Shown: in pieces, positions 9,877 through 21,180 of the stretch
How the letters are laid out: the number at the start of each line of letters is the position of its first letter
Position numbering within the stretch: position 1 is the stretch's first letter
Assembly (NCBI GenBank): GCA_028583605.1
Contig: CM053333.1
Coordinates: forward strand, 33,568,551-33,632,550
Length of the DNA stretch: 64,000 nucleotides
DNA from: Dastarcus helophoroides
Lineage: Eukaryota; Arthropoda; Insecta; Coleoptera; Bothrideridae
Direction of reading: 5' to 3'
Program-made: the position numbers and the translations under genes
Notes under the pieces: model-generated
What the model saw: only the letters and a program-made list of their open reading frames with translations
Told to the model about the DNA's origin: nothing
Database searches by the model: none

Positions 9877-10676
9877 TTAATTCGAAACCCCTGACCTTCG
9901 ACGAAGTCTACAATCAGAGTAGTCCCACGAACTGTACGGTTTACTGCGGAGGTATAACGAACGGTTTAACTGAAGAACTCATGCAGAAAACTTTCGCCCC
10001 ATTCGGTACCATACAGGAAATTAGAGTGTTCAAGGAAAAAGGCTACGCGTTTGTACGGTAAGTGTTAACGTCGTTAACGAATTTACGTTAAATTTTTGAT
10101 TGCCCAATTCTCAGTTAATTAGTTGGTTAGGAGAGTGTAGCACTCTTGTATTGTTACAGGTTTTCGACGAAAGAATCCGCGACTCACGCTATCGTGGCCG
10201 TACATAATACAGATATAAACGGGCAAGTAGTTAAATGTTCGTGGGGTAAAGAATCGGGTGACCCTAATAATGCCCCTATTGCCGGTCAGGTAGGGGTACT
10301 AGAGAAGCCTTTGGATGTATCTAACGGGTGTTTATTGCAGACGCTGACCAGTACACAGTACCCTTATGGTGCTTATGGTCAGCAGTTAGGTTACTGGTAC
10401 CCCCAAAGTTACCCAACCGCTACAGCCGCTCAAATGCAGAACCAGTATTTACCTGGTATGCAAGGCGGTTATACTTACGGTCAGTTCGGAAGTTATCAAC
10501 AATCCTATCTGGGCATGGGCATGCAAGTGCCTGCCACGTGGCAAGGCATCCCGGGTCAACCGCAACTCCCCACCACCCCACAACAGATGGCCGCCCCAGC
10601 AGCTACCCTCCAGCAACCTGGGATCGTGTTCCCTATCCAGCAGTACCAAGTAAATATCGTTGAATGCTTACACTAG
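9877..10676 (+). CDS. Rox8: TIA-1/TIAR-family RNA-binding protein, 3' exons (Rox8 orthologue)
   Basis: Three exon parts: 9877-10057, 10160-10289 and 10341-10676. The first two encode the third RRM: linker [17 protein letters not shown]2 VYCGGI, then [25 protein letters not shown]1 KGYAFVRF across a GT-AG intron (10058-10159), and [15 protein letters not shown]. The last part is the low-complexity Gln/Tyr/Gly/Pro tail ([19 protein letters not shown] ... [10 protein letters not shown]) typical of these prion-like C-termini. TIA-1/TIAR/Rox8 proteins bind U-rich RNA, regulate 5' splice-site choice and translation, and assemble stress granules in nucleus and cytoplasm. RRM1 and RRM2 were not found and should lie upstream. 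The TAG at 10674-10676 may be the true stop, or CAA|GTAAAT at 10649 may be a donor to another exon. GC content is clearly higher than in the surroundings, as expected of a conserved host gene. Confidence 0.92.
10290..10340 (+). other. Putative 51-nt intron in frame (exitron-like) in the Rox8-like gene
   Basis: GGTCAG|GTAGGGG ... CTAAC ... TTTATTGCAG|ACG. The segment has a plausible donor, a perfect CTAAC branch-point word 16 nt before the acceptor AG, and a pyrimidine-rich acceptor. It is 17 codons long, in phase 0 and has no stop, so retention would add [17 protein letters not shown] between the third RRM and the Gln/Tyr-rich tail. TIA-family proteins normally pass directly from GDPNNA.. to the ..STQYPYG tail, which favours splicing. 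Confidence 0.65.
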
Positions 10677-11320
10677 CCCCAGAAAAAGTTACATAAGCTA
10701 AACTTTAAGCAAAACTTATTCAACTCGGTGTCAGATGTTCGTGCAAAATAATCCCAAAAACTTGTAAGTTGTTCGAAAGCACATCATTTGTAGATGTGCA
10801 CTAATAATAACATTAGGCTCAATCAACTACTAACGTATAATTTGAGATATTTCTAGCATCATCAGTCAAATACTAAATAAAATATTAGAATTGTGTCCAA
10901 ATTGACCAGCTCCTTGCCACAGTGTGATTTCGTATGCAATAGTTGTTAAAATTGGTAAAATTGTCTAAATCCTCAGTAAGTTTTCCACATCTCTGGAGCC
11001 TAAGCAACTGAAGATCCTCAACAACCGACGATCCTCAGTAACTCAAGATCTAGAGTCGTGAAGACGGAGACGACCGACGAACAGCTAAAATAAAATGAAT
11101 ATATACATCACAAAAGACATACAGAAAATATCCTCATTCCTACAAATTTACCAATTTTGTATTTTGTCTAAAATTGTTGCCCAGATCTAAGTTCCCTAGG
11201 CTCTATATACTCGTTAAAATATAGTTCAGACCATGGCCCACTATGTCAGACAATTTTAATTCGTTAGAAATCTTATAAAACAGTTTTTTTTTAAGTTTAA
11301 TCAACTCCCAAATGGTAATC
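10677..11320 (+). other. Possible 3' UTR or next intron of the Rox8-like gene
   Basis: Non-repetitive sequence with AATAAA-type words near 10876 and 11090. It could be the 3' untranslated region if the TAG at 10674 is the real stop. No coding sequence was recognised. Confidence 0.4.
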
Positions 11321-12412
11321 CTATTATGCAAAGCAAAGCACTACGAGTAGGATGCGGAAACAAGGATAGCTGGCGATGAACCGCCTTCTTAAACAAGGAT
11401 AGGTTATTTGAAAAGCTCGACTTTTTATTGAAAATTTGAACTTTTTATAAAAATGTCGACAATATTCAACATTTCGACCATTAAAAATGTTGATCTTTTC
11501 TCAGAATTCATTTGCGTTTCCAAATTTAGATTTTTTCCAAAATTTATTGAGAGTTTTGTTTTTAAAAATATTTTATCTCTTTTTGAAAATTAGCAATTTT
11601 GTAATTTTTGGGGAAAATTCCTTTCGGTAACAAGTTCCATAACTTGGAAGTTCTATAGAAAAAAGAGTCTCCGTATTTTTTATGTTTAGAGCATTTCTGT
11701 CCAATAGATCCATCATTCGTTTGCAAAACTGAAGTTTTCTATTTGGAACATCTTTTAAGACTTCAAAATTCTAAGAAAAAAATTAAAATATTAAACGGAA
11801 ATTTTAAAACATCAAAATTTTTACAATAAGTGCATATTTTCAACAAAAAATACTCAAATTTTTCAAACAAGAGTAGAAAAGTGGAATGTTTTAAAAACCC
11901 GAATTTCTCAGAAAAAAAATAAAACATTTCAGTGCTCAAAATTATCATAAAAAAGTCAGCTATTTGAGAAAAAGTCGAAATTTTAAAGTAAACATATTCA
12001 AAAAATTGAAAATAAAAAATGTTTAAGCTGTGAGGAGAAGTCGGCATTATCAAAAAATCTATTTTTTTTCAAGTTGAAAATGGCATTTCTAATTTCCCAT
12101 AATTTTCAACAATACATATTCATAATGCCCAAAAAAGTAACGTTTTTTTAAAGCTTAAAGCAGTGCGAGTAGGATGCGACTTTTTTATTTGAAAGTTACG
12201 AATTATTTTCGAAATTTTGGCTTTGTCTAAATTTCGACTTTTATTTGAAAAATTAAACTTTTTCATGAAAATTTCGGTTATTAAGAATTTGTAACCTTTT
12301 TCAAAATTCCAACCGCCTTCTTAAACAAGAATAGGTTATAATTTTTGGGGAAAATTCCTTTCGGTAACAAGTTTCATAACTTGGAAGTTCTATAGAAAAA
12401 AGAGTCTCCGTA
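11320..12412. repeat. AT-rich repeat with a diverged segmental duplication
   Basis: The blocks CCGCCTTCTTAAACAAG and GGGGAAAATTCCTTTCGGTAACAAG..GAGTCTCCGTA occur at about 11381-11400 and 11606-11674, and again at 12311-12328 and 12345-12413. So one ancestral ~300-bp segment is present twice, with AT-rich TTTCGA-type sequence lost from the second copy. The second copy abuts the LINE that starts at about 12413. Confidence 0.65.
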
Positions 12413-14050
12413 GACAGAAGTCCTCACCGTGTCAAGCTGGACCGCACAGGAATTTGCTGTCCCCGTCTGTCTACTACGCCTCAAGAATCTTGCCCTTGGG
12501 GGGATCAATCCTATTAGTTTCTGCGAACATCCTCCATGACAGTACTTGTAGAAAAGAGACAAGTCACCAACCATCTGCCAGTGTTCTAGTGGAGAGAAGT
12601 GAAGAGTAGTGAAGAGAATCGGTTAGACTCTCGTCATCAATTAGGCGAACCGCTCTTCTTTGAATTGAATCCAAGAAAGCTAAAGTGTGTTTTGGGGCTG
12701 AACTCCAAACATGAAAACAGTATTGGTTAATGTTGCCCTAACTTGAGCTTTGTATAGAGTTAATAGCTGATCAGATGTAACGTACTTTTCAGCTCTAAAA
12801 AGAAAGCCTAGCATCTGAGAGGCGGATTTGGCAATGGCGCGACATGACCGTCGCAAGAAAAGTTAGTGCTCGCATTCACTCCTAGGATAGATAGATTAGA
12901 TCCGATCGGAAGGATTTTACCGTCCATTAGTATGTTTGTTGCATTATCCTTTGATGTTTTCTTTGAGAAAACCGCGGCCTGAGTTTTTGAAGCGTTGAAG
13001 TCGACCAAACTGTTCTTACCCCATTCCAGAACAATCTCGAGATTCCGATTAATCGTCTGTATCCGCTGTACCTTTAGTCGATCTAAAGCAGCGATAGATA
13101 ATGGTTTGTCGGAGAAAAAATATGACACGAGGTTACTATCATCTGCGTTACTATATATAGGATTGGAAGTTGTAGCTAAGAGATCGTTTATGTGTAACAG
13201 AAATAGAGTAGGAGACAGAACAGACCCCTGAGGCACCCCTGCTTAATCGCAAATGTCTCGGATGAAATGCCATCGACGACGACTTGAAGAGACCTGTCAG
13301 CGAGAGAATTGAACGACAGAGTCCAGGAGGAAGACCACAAGATGTTAATTTAGCGAAAAGAGATCGGTGCCACTGATCACTGATCATTTATGCGTAAGAA
13401 AAACAGAGTAAGAGACAGGACATACCCCTGAGGTCCCTCTGCATTAATCGCGAATGTCTCGGATGAAATGCCATCGACGACAACTTGAAGAGATCTGTCA
13501 GCAAGAAAATTGGATATCAAATGACAGAGTCCAGGAGGAAGACCATAAGATGTCAATTTGGCGAGAAGAGATCGGTGGCAGACTGTCGAAGGCCTTTGAG
13601 ATATCCAATGCCACAAACCTAGCCTCACCATGTTTTTCCATAGCTGAGTTACAGATATGAGTAATATATGCCAGTAGATCGCCAGTGGAACGTTGTTGTC
13701 TAAAACCGTATTGCCTGTCGGAGATGATTCTATTTTCTTCCAGATATTTGAAAATCTCGATGTTGATAACCTTTTCCATCACTTTAGATATAACGGGTAA
13801 CAAAGATAGAGGGCGATAGTTGTTAGCCAGATTCCTTTTTCCCTTTTTAGGGACAGGCTGCACTCTAGCAGATTTCCAAATATTAGGGAATACACCTAGT
13901 TAAAACAATAATAAGACATATATAACGTAGGTGTTAACTATAGAACTAGGAACTATAGACATTTGTTCTCGAGCAGAATGTTCTCCCATAATTCATCCGC
14001 GTTTTCAATTATGGCCATTTATATTTATCTCCGCCTCCTCCTTGCTCGTA
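12413..14050 (-). pseudogene. Decayed non-LTR retrotransposon, reverse transcriptase region
   Basis: Reading leftward on the - strand: an entry motif like ..IPNIWKSARVQPVPKKGK near 13860, then NYRPLSLLPVISKVMEKVI, YLEENRIISDRQYGFRQQR, FVALDISKAFD, PPGLC, MPQGSVLSPTLFLLHINDL, then YSNADDSNLVSYF (the YxDD box in the form ADDS) and the thumb region (LDSIQRRAVRLI) near 12690. The order is that of a jockey/CR1-type LINE. Stops, frameshifts and a ~200-bp internal tandem duplication (13178-13583) show that it is dead. The endonuclease half is missing. The 3' end near 12413 has no poly(A). Confidence 0.85.
13178..13583. repeat. ~200-bp tandem duplication inside the LINE
   Basis: 13178-13376 and 13377-13583 are two diverged copies of the RT segment between the FDS-like and PQGSVLSP-like motifs. 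Both keep GTCTCGGATGAAATGCCATC and GTCCAGGAGGAAGACCA. The left copy has extra deletions. Confidence 0.85.
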
Positions 14051-14062
14051 GGGCACCTTTTG

Positions 14063-14412
14063 CAGCACTGTTTCCCAAAGTGTGGTCTGCGTATCTCCAA
14101 GGGTACGGAAAGAATTGAGTGGGGGTACTCGTTGCCCTGGACAGCTTCAGATGACCTAAAACTTAGAAAATCAGCTGTTTAGATAAACGTAACAAAACCA
14201 ACTCTATTAGCTAGCACAGCTTTAAAGAGTTCGTGCAGATTGCAGAATGATGTTTCGCCTAAATTCTTTGATACGTTCAGCAGTCAAACAGGCAGACAAA
14301 CATATTTCCTGATTTATAATTACTTAGGATGCAATTTTTAACGAAGAGTACTCAACATCACGAAAAGTTATGGAAAGAGCACACACATTTCAAAAGTTTG
14401 GGAAACGCTGCT
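14063..14412. mobile_element. hAT-type MITE
   Basis: The left end CACTGTTTCCCAAAGTGTGG and right end AAAAGTTTGGGAAACGCTG (to about 14412) are diverged inverted repeats of the CAGTGTTTCCCAAA type known from many hAT elements. Candidate 8-bp duplications (CTTTTGCA left, CTTTACAA right) agree only at 6 of 8 positions. The 350 bp have no coding capacity. Confidence 0.6.
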
Positions 14413-17400
14413 TTACAATCAAGATTGTTTTAATCACACTGCTTTACAATAAAAATTGTGATTAAAGAGGCGAAATTTTTATTACTTTTCTGACTTATTT
14501 TGAGTTTAAACTTCACAGTTAGAACTTCAGGGGTTTACCCTATCAGCATCATAAACCGATAGTTGGATTGAGTTAACGTTACTAGATTTATTTTATGGAA
14601 TTTCTTCAAATCTGTCTCAAACCTTCTTCATAATTCTGCAACGATGGAAAACAAAAAGACCGGCATTACTGAGTAATACATAAATAAAAAGTCAAAATGT
14701 GGATTATAGCTAACAAAACAAATCGAAATTTTGGTAAATTTGTGGAAATTTGAATTGAACAAACTTCTGATTTTGAAAATATCAACTTTTTTCGGATTTT
14801 ATGTTTCATTTTTTGATGACTGCTTTGAGTTTTTACTATGTTTAAATTGTTCTTTGAAGTAATTTCAAGTATTAAAATTCTCTGAGGTTTTCCATAATGC
14901 ATCGCTCTGCTAAGCACCTGCAGGTCGATTGTTGGTAACTATCAACCGTAGATGGCTTAACTACGCTTACGCTTAACTACGCCATCTACGATCTACTATT
15001 GCGCGCCTTAGCTTATAGAGGCTGTTGCAGTCTAGGTCGTATTCTATTAAAATTCTTAAGCTTTGTAGAGTTAAAAGCGAAGAAACCTAAGATTAGTTTG
15101 GTTTCTGGTTTCTTTGTTGCGAATTTCACTGCATAAGTATGACTTATGTATAAATTCAAATTCTCAACGCATATCCTAGTATTTTATTTGATGATAACTG
15201 ATGATGGTTTTTAGTGTATCTTTGATGTAAAAGTTTTTAACATTTGATGTAAAAGTTTCTAACGTTTGATGTAAAAGTTTCTAACGTACTATTTTTGTGT
15301 GGTAATGATTAACAAACTAAATGTTACCGAATTTAAATGTGACCCCGTTTAAGGTTAATCCTTAAAGTAGCTTGTGTGATATCATTTTTCCGTTCCCATC
15401 CTCTATATGGAGGGCTGTTCATATCAGCATGTTGCTTTCTAGCTTGCTTGAGTGACTGCTAGGAAATAACGTGAGTGAAAAAGTGAGGTAGAGAGAATTT
15501 AGCAAACACAGACAACATATTCAATCAATCAATATGTATCGGATATTCGGTCACTAGATTCGTAATTACTCTTGGCATTAACGTCAGAAATAGCTTTCAA
15601 TTAGATGATTAGAAAAAGCGAACAATGACTATCATTACCTGATATTTCCATCGACGATATCCGACATTTTAAAAATAAAACTTTTGAATCTATTTTTATT
15701 AAAATTGTTATTAAAAGCAATTTTGTGCCATAAATTTTAGGCTAGCAGAATATACTTTTTATAAGCTTGAACTAAGTTAAAGTGGTGAATATAAGGACCG
15801 TAATTTTGACTTATTTCGATAGGGGAATTCCAGAAATTGGCCTGTCTGAATTATGTAAGCAAGGAAAGCTTTTAGGTAATCCCTTATTATTCATGCAATA
15901 AATAGTCGATTCCCCATTATACGAAGAGCTTCGACTTATACCACTATGAATTATATAAATATAACTTCGAGCTATGAATTATATAAACACAACTTATTGA
16001 ATCGTCATAGTTAAAATTTGTAGTGAAGTTTGATTAATTTGCTCCTGGAAAAACTTAAGCAAATTCTAAAAGTTTCCAGAGGAAGCTTTGCACGCACAGT
16101 GAATGAACAGAATCATAAAATTACCTCTGCAGTACTTACAAACGAAAATCTTGCAGTAAAGAAGAAGTCAGTTATTAATTTATAAGTTTCAAAATAACTA
16201 AATTAAGTTTAATTAAATACATTAAGAAAAAATTCTGTTTTGGTGGAAGCGCTATGTTAAAATGTCGGATGTCAAGTTTTTCGACGATAAGCGCGCGTAT
16301 ACATTTGATTGATTGTTTAATCAGTTAAAATGGGCCGGAAAAGTGTGCATGGTATGGCCTCAGGGCTCTTCGGTGTCCCTCTAAATGGCCTTTTTTCTTT
16401 CAGGCACAATGAAACACGCACGATTGCCAGCAACGCAACATAGTGATATTTTAATACTGTTCCAGACGGCTTGTATTTATTTGTTTATTCGCGCCGCGAA
16501 TTATAATTATTCGTGCCAAATATCAACTAGTCCACAAGCAGTAGGCATATGTAGTACAAGAGCTAGACCACAAACGGGAACGCGGCATTAATTAGAAACA
16601 ACCGAGGGTTTCAAAATTAAAATTGACTAGTTGTTTCCACTTAGTGCTTCTCAAAGATAATGCACAGAGAAAAACTAAAGGAGAAAACATTTACAGAATC
16701 TTCAATATTTTAAGAATAAAAATATACAAGTAAGACTTCTGGAAAACGCTTTGTTGAGCAACAGAATTCAAATGAGGCAGATTCGGCGGAAGCAAGACAA
16801 AGCATGTTCCAAATGAATTGCTCATAGAGACGAACAAATATTTTATTACATTTTCTCCTTTAGGATTCGCCCGTTAAAATCGAAATGTGGTAGGGGCGGG
16901 GGGGTGTGAATGTTGAGAGGGTGTGTCTGCACCGATGCTATCGTAAGCTGACACTAGCATGCCACTGCTCCAACCACCTTACTGACCGTGTCTCACGCCG
17001 TGTGTGTTAGCAGCTGGGCGAGGAAGAGTGGTTGGCTCCCAGTCTGCTGGTGTGATACGTCCCAGTCAGCGAAGGAGGAGGTGAGGTCCTCCACTCCGCT
17101 TCCAAATTGAACAATCATATATAGTTACCCAAAACATCGTACGGTCAAATTAGACTAGCAGACCAAGTAGTTGAAGTCGATATAATTGCCACAAGTACAC
17201 GTTTTCTAAGAGCTCTAGTCAATTCTTAAATCTAATGTAAGCTCTATGCTCAGCGTATCTAATCCAAGGCAAAAACTAGATAGATTTGAACAAATTTGCC
17301 AATATTTTGATACTTGAAATATTCAACGTTGACTAACTACGAACATCAAGTGCAATAGTACTCGATTACTTATTAGAACTTAACCGTTTTTTATGCAACC

Positions 17401-17600
17401 ATGCAACTATTAGGGCACTTTTGTGGGCAAAAGAACACGCCTAAATGTATTTATCCAATAATCCTAAATTCTTCAATGACAACTTGATAAATCAGAGATT
17501 CTTTCAGTTAAATACCTGCAGCTAATAACAATTCTTAACTGGATTTCAATTAAATGTTCCGTAATGAAACGGTTGAACGTGCAACAAGTTGAAAATGTTT
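14413..17600. other. No gene seen; mostly single-copy-looking DNA
   Basis: Contains a small hairpin (TTTAATCACA..TGTGATTAAA at about 14429-14466), a 22-bp tandem repeat (15221-15286) and a GC-rich patch at 16870-17100. No coding frame is convincing. A 68-codon frame at 16385-16591 preceded by TTTCTTTCAG was examined and not recognised. Confidence 0.5.
15221..15286. repeat. 22-bp tandem repeat, 3 copies
   Basis: Three copies of TTTGATGTAAAAGTTTCTAACG with small differences. Confidence 0.85.
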
Positions 17601-17610
17601 ACGATCAACA

Positions 17611-17655
17611 CGCATAGACCAGTTTCGGCCTTCCTTGGCCTCATCAGTAAGATGC
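17611..17655 (-). ncRNA. Hammerhead ribozyme motif, type I (E)
   Basis: On the - strand: core CTGATGA; stem II GGCC-AAGGAA-GGCC; GAAA; minimal stem III AC-TG-GT; cleavage triplet GTC. Stem I can form as GCA(bulge TCT)TA with TATGC. All invariant core positions and the best cleavage triplet are present. The neighbouring sequence (about 17500-17720) is not recognised, so this may be a remnant of a Penelope-like terminal repeat. Confidence 0.6.
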
Positions 17656-17929
17656 AGTCGCTGTTCTCCTGCGAAGGCGGCCACATAAGTACTCAAGAAA
17701 CTTAAATTTCATTGAGTGATTTGTAACTAACTGTATCTTAAAAGAAACATTTTTGCTATACATTAACTAAAGCTAATTAAATAGGAATTATTGCTGAAAA
17801 TTACAACTAGGTTATGTAAGGCGTACCACCACCAGTCACTAGCAGTGAGGTAATTTTTTTTCCAATTAGGTTCCTAAACATTTTCAACAGTTTTAAGTAG
17901 GACAATACTCAATAAAATAAATTAAAATG

Positions 17930-18600
17930 GTAATCCTAGGAGTGAATATTATTTTTTTAATTAAATTCAGAAAGCAAAAGTGCAAATATTTTCTAAAACA
18001 CAAAATTAAAATTTTGATCCCAAAATTTCCACTTCAACCAATAAATTTCGAAATTAAAGTCAAAAATCTCAAGGTTAGTATAGAAATTTTGAGATTTTAG
18101 TTTAAAATTGGAAATTTCAAGAAATTTTAGAAATAGCGAATCTTCCATTTTGAACCCAACATTTCAATAACTGTTGAAAAATTTCCAGTTGAAAAATGTC
18201 GATATTTTTTCTTGAAAACTTCACATTTAAAAGCGTTAAATGAAAATTAAAATTTTAAACTACAAACGCCAAATGTCGAGGAAACGATGGAAAAAAAAAT
18301 CAAAAATTTATATTTAAAACTTTTAAACTCAAAATTCTAAGGCCAAATAAAAAATTTCTTAAAAATGTTGATTCTTTTTAAAGTTGAGGTCAAAATTCCA
18401 AATTGTGCGATTTTTTCAAAATTTAATCTCGAAACTTTAAGCATAAATTCGAAATTCTTGAAATTTTGTTTTACAAAATCTCTAGTTAATTTTAGTGGAA
18501 TTTTTAGTTCACAGTCAAAATTTTATAAAAAGGAATTTTAATGTATTAACCAAAATTGAAAATTTTGAAAAAAAAATCACAAACTTTCAAAACTCTCGAA
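17930..18600. repeat. AT-rich diverged flank of the 180-bp satellite
   Basis: Degenerate AAAATTTCGA / TTTCGAAATT sequence that grades into the satellite at about 18600 as monomers become recognisable. Confidence 0.6.
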
Positions 18601-21180
18601 ATTTTTAAAACTCAACTTTCTAAGAAAAATATTACGTGGATTTTAAAAAAATTTTCAATTTTTTAATTTTGGGTTTAAAAACGATTATCCAGAATCTCAA
18701 CTTTGTTCCCCAAATTTCGTTTTTATAACGGAAGTGTTAAAATTTCAATTTTCTCGTCCATAATTTCGACTTCAACTCGAAATTTGTAAGACTCCAATTT
18801 CTAATTTTTAAAAAAATAGTTCATAGTTTTTTTGAAAATTTTTAAATTTTGGGTTTAAAGACGATTATCCGGAATCTCAACTTTGTTCCCAAAATTTCGT
18901 TTCTATAACGGAAGTGTTAAAATTTCAATTTTCTTGTCCATAATTTTGACTTCAACTCGAAATTTTTAAGATTCGAATTTTTAAAAAAATATTACATAGT
19001 TTTTTGAAAATGTTTCAATTTTGTAATTTTGGGTTTAAAAACGATTATCCGGAATCTCAACTTTGTTCCTAAAATTTCGTTTTCATAACGGAAGTATTAA
19101 AATTTCAATTTTTTTCTCCATAATTTTGACTTCAACTCGAAATTTTTAAGATTCGAATTTTTAAAAAAATATTACATAGTTTTTTGAAAATGTTTCAATT
19201 TTGTAATTTTGTGTTTAAAAACGATTATCCGGAATCTCAACTTTGTTCCCAAAATTTCGTTTTTATAACGGAAGTGTTAAAATTTCAATTTTCTTCCCCA
19301 TAATTTTGACTTTAGCTCGAAATTTTTAAGATTCGAATTCTTAAAAAAATATTACATAGTTTTTTGAAAATGTTTCAATTTTGTAATTTTGGGTTTAAAA
19401 ACGATTATCCGGAATCTCAACTTTGTTCCCAAAATTTCGTTTTTATAACGGAAGTGTTAAAATTTCAATTTTCTTGTCCATAATTTTGACTTCAACTCGA
19501 AATTTTTAAGATTCGAATTTTTAAAAAAATATTACATAGTTTTTTGAAAATGTTTCAATTTTGTAATTTTGTGTTTAAAAACGATTATCCGGAATCTCAA
19601 CTTTGTTCCCAAAATTTCGTTTTTATAACGGAAGTGTTAAAATTTCAATTTTCTTCCCATAATTTTGACTTCAACTCGAAATTTTTAAGATTCGAATTCT
19701 TAAAAAAATATTACATAGTTTTTTGAAAATGTTTCAATTTTGTAATTTTGTGTTTAAAAACGATTATCCGGAATCTCAACTTTGTTCCCGAAATTTCGTT
19801 TTTATAACGGAAGTGTTAAAATTTCAATTTTCTTGTCCATAATTTTGACTTCAAATCGAAATTTTTAAGATTCGAATTTTAAAAAAATTGTTACATAGTT
19901 TTTTGAAAATGTTTCAATTATGTAATTTTGGGTTTAAAAACGATTATCCGGAATCTCAACTTTGTTCCCAAAATTTCGTTTTTATAACGGAAGTGTTAAA
20001 ATTTCAATTTTCTCGTCCATAATTTCGACTTCAACTCGAAATTTGTAAGATTCGAATTCGATTTTAAAAAATATTTACATAGTTTTTTGAAAATTGTTCA
20101 ATTTAATTTTGGGTTTAAAAACGATTATCCGGAATCTCAACTTTGTTCCCAAAATTTCGTTTTTATAACGGAAGTGTTAAAATTTCAATTTTCTTCTCCA
20201 TAACTTTGACTTCAACTCGAAATTTTTAAGATTCGAATTCTTAAAAAAATATTACATAGTTTTTTGAAAATGTTTCAATTTTGTAATTTTGTGTTTAAAA
20301 ACGATTATCCGGAATCTCAACTTTGTTCCCAAAATTTCGTTTTTATAACGGAAGTGTTAAAATTTCAATTTTCTCGTCCATAATTTCGACTTCAACTCGA
20401 AATTTGTAAGACTCGACTTTCGAATTTTTTAAAAAATATTTCATAGTTTTTTTGAAAATTGTTAAATTTTGGGTTTAAAAACGATTATCCGGAATCTCAA
20501 CTTTGTTCCCAAAATTTCGTTTTTATAACGGAAGTGTTAAAATTTCAATTTTCTTCTCCATAACTTTGACTTCAACTCGAAATTTTTAAGATTCGAATTC
20601 TTAAAAAAATATTACATAGTTTTTTGAAAATGTTTCAATTTTGTAATTTTGTGTGTTAAAAACGATTATCCGGAATCTCAACTTTGTTCCCAAAATTTCG
20701 TTTTTATAACGAAAGTGTTAAAATTTCAATTTTCTTCTCCATAATTTCGACTTCAACTCGAAATTTGTAAGACTCGAAATTCGAATTTTTTAAAAAATAT
20801 TTCAAGTTTTTTTGAAAATTGTTAAATTTTGGGTTTAAAAACGATTATCAGGAATCTCAACTTTGTTCCCAAAATTTCGTTTTTATAACGGAAGTGTTAA
20901 AATTTCAATTTTCTTGTCCATAATTTCGACTTCAACTTGAAATTTGTAAGACTCGAATTTCTAATTTTTAAAAAAATAGTTAATAGTTTTTTTTAAAAAT
21001 TTTTAAATTTTGGGCTTAAAGACGATTATCCGGAATCTCAACTTTGTTCCTGAAATTTGTTTTTATAACGGAAGTGTTAAAATTTCAATTTTTTTTCTCC
21101 ATAATTTCGATTTCAACTCGAAATTTGTAAGACTCGAATTTCTAAACAAAATATTACATAGTTTTTTGAAAATTTATCAA
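18600..21180. repeat. 180-bp tandem satellite, about 14 monomers
   Basis: The word ACGATTATCC starts at 18681, 18861, 19041, 19221, 19401, 19581, 19760, 19940, 20121, 20301, 20481, 20662, 20841 and 21021, a spacing of 180 bp within one or two bases. One block (GGAATCTCAACTTTGTTCCC, TTTTTATAACGGAAGTGTT) is nearly invariant, while the segment after TTTAAG/GTAAGA varies. Between about 20041 and 20820, monomers with GTAAGAYTCG alternate with monomers with TTTAAGATTCG, giving a 360-bp dimeric period. Short frames here are by-products. Confidence 0.95.

Noticed and set aside
10328..10663. Overlapping frames in the Rox8-like last exon
   Set aside because: They are shadows of the conserved Gln/Tyr-rich reading frame, which matches the TIA family.
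10850..10870. Hammerhead core at CATCATCAGTC
   Set aside because: CTGATGA on the - strand is not followed by a stem II and GAAA.
16385..16591. 68-codon frame preceded by an acceptor-like TTTCAG
   Set aside because: No recognisable protein similarity or donor context; probably chance.
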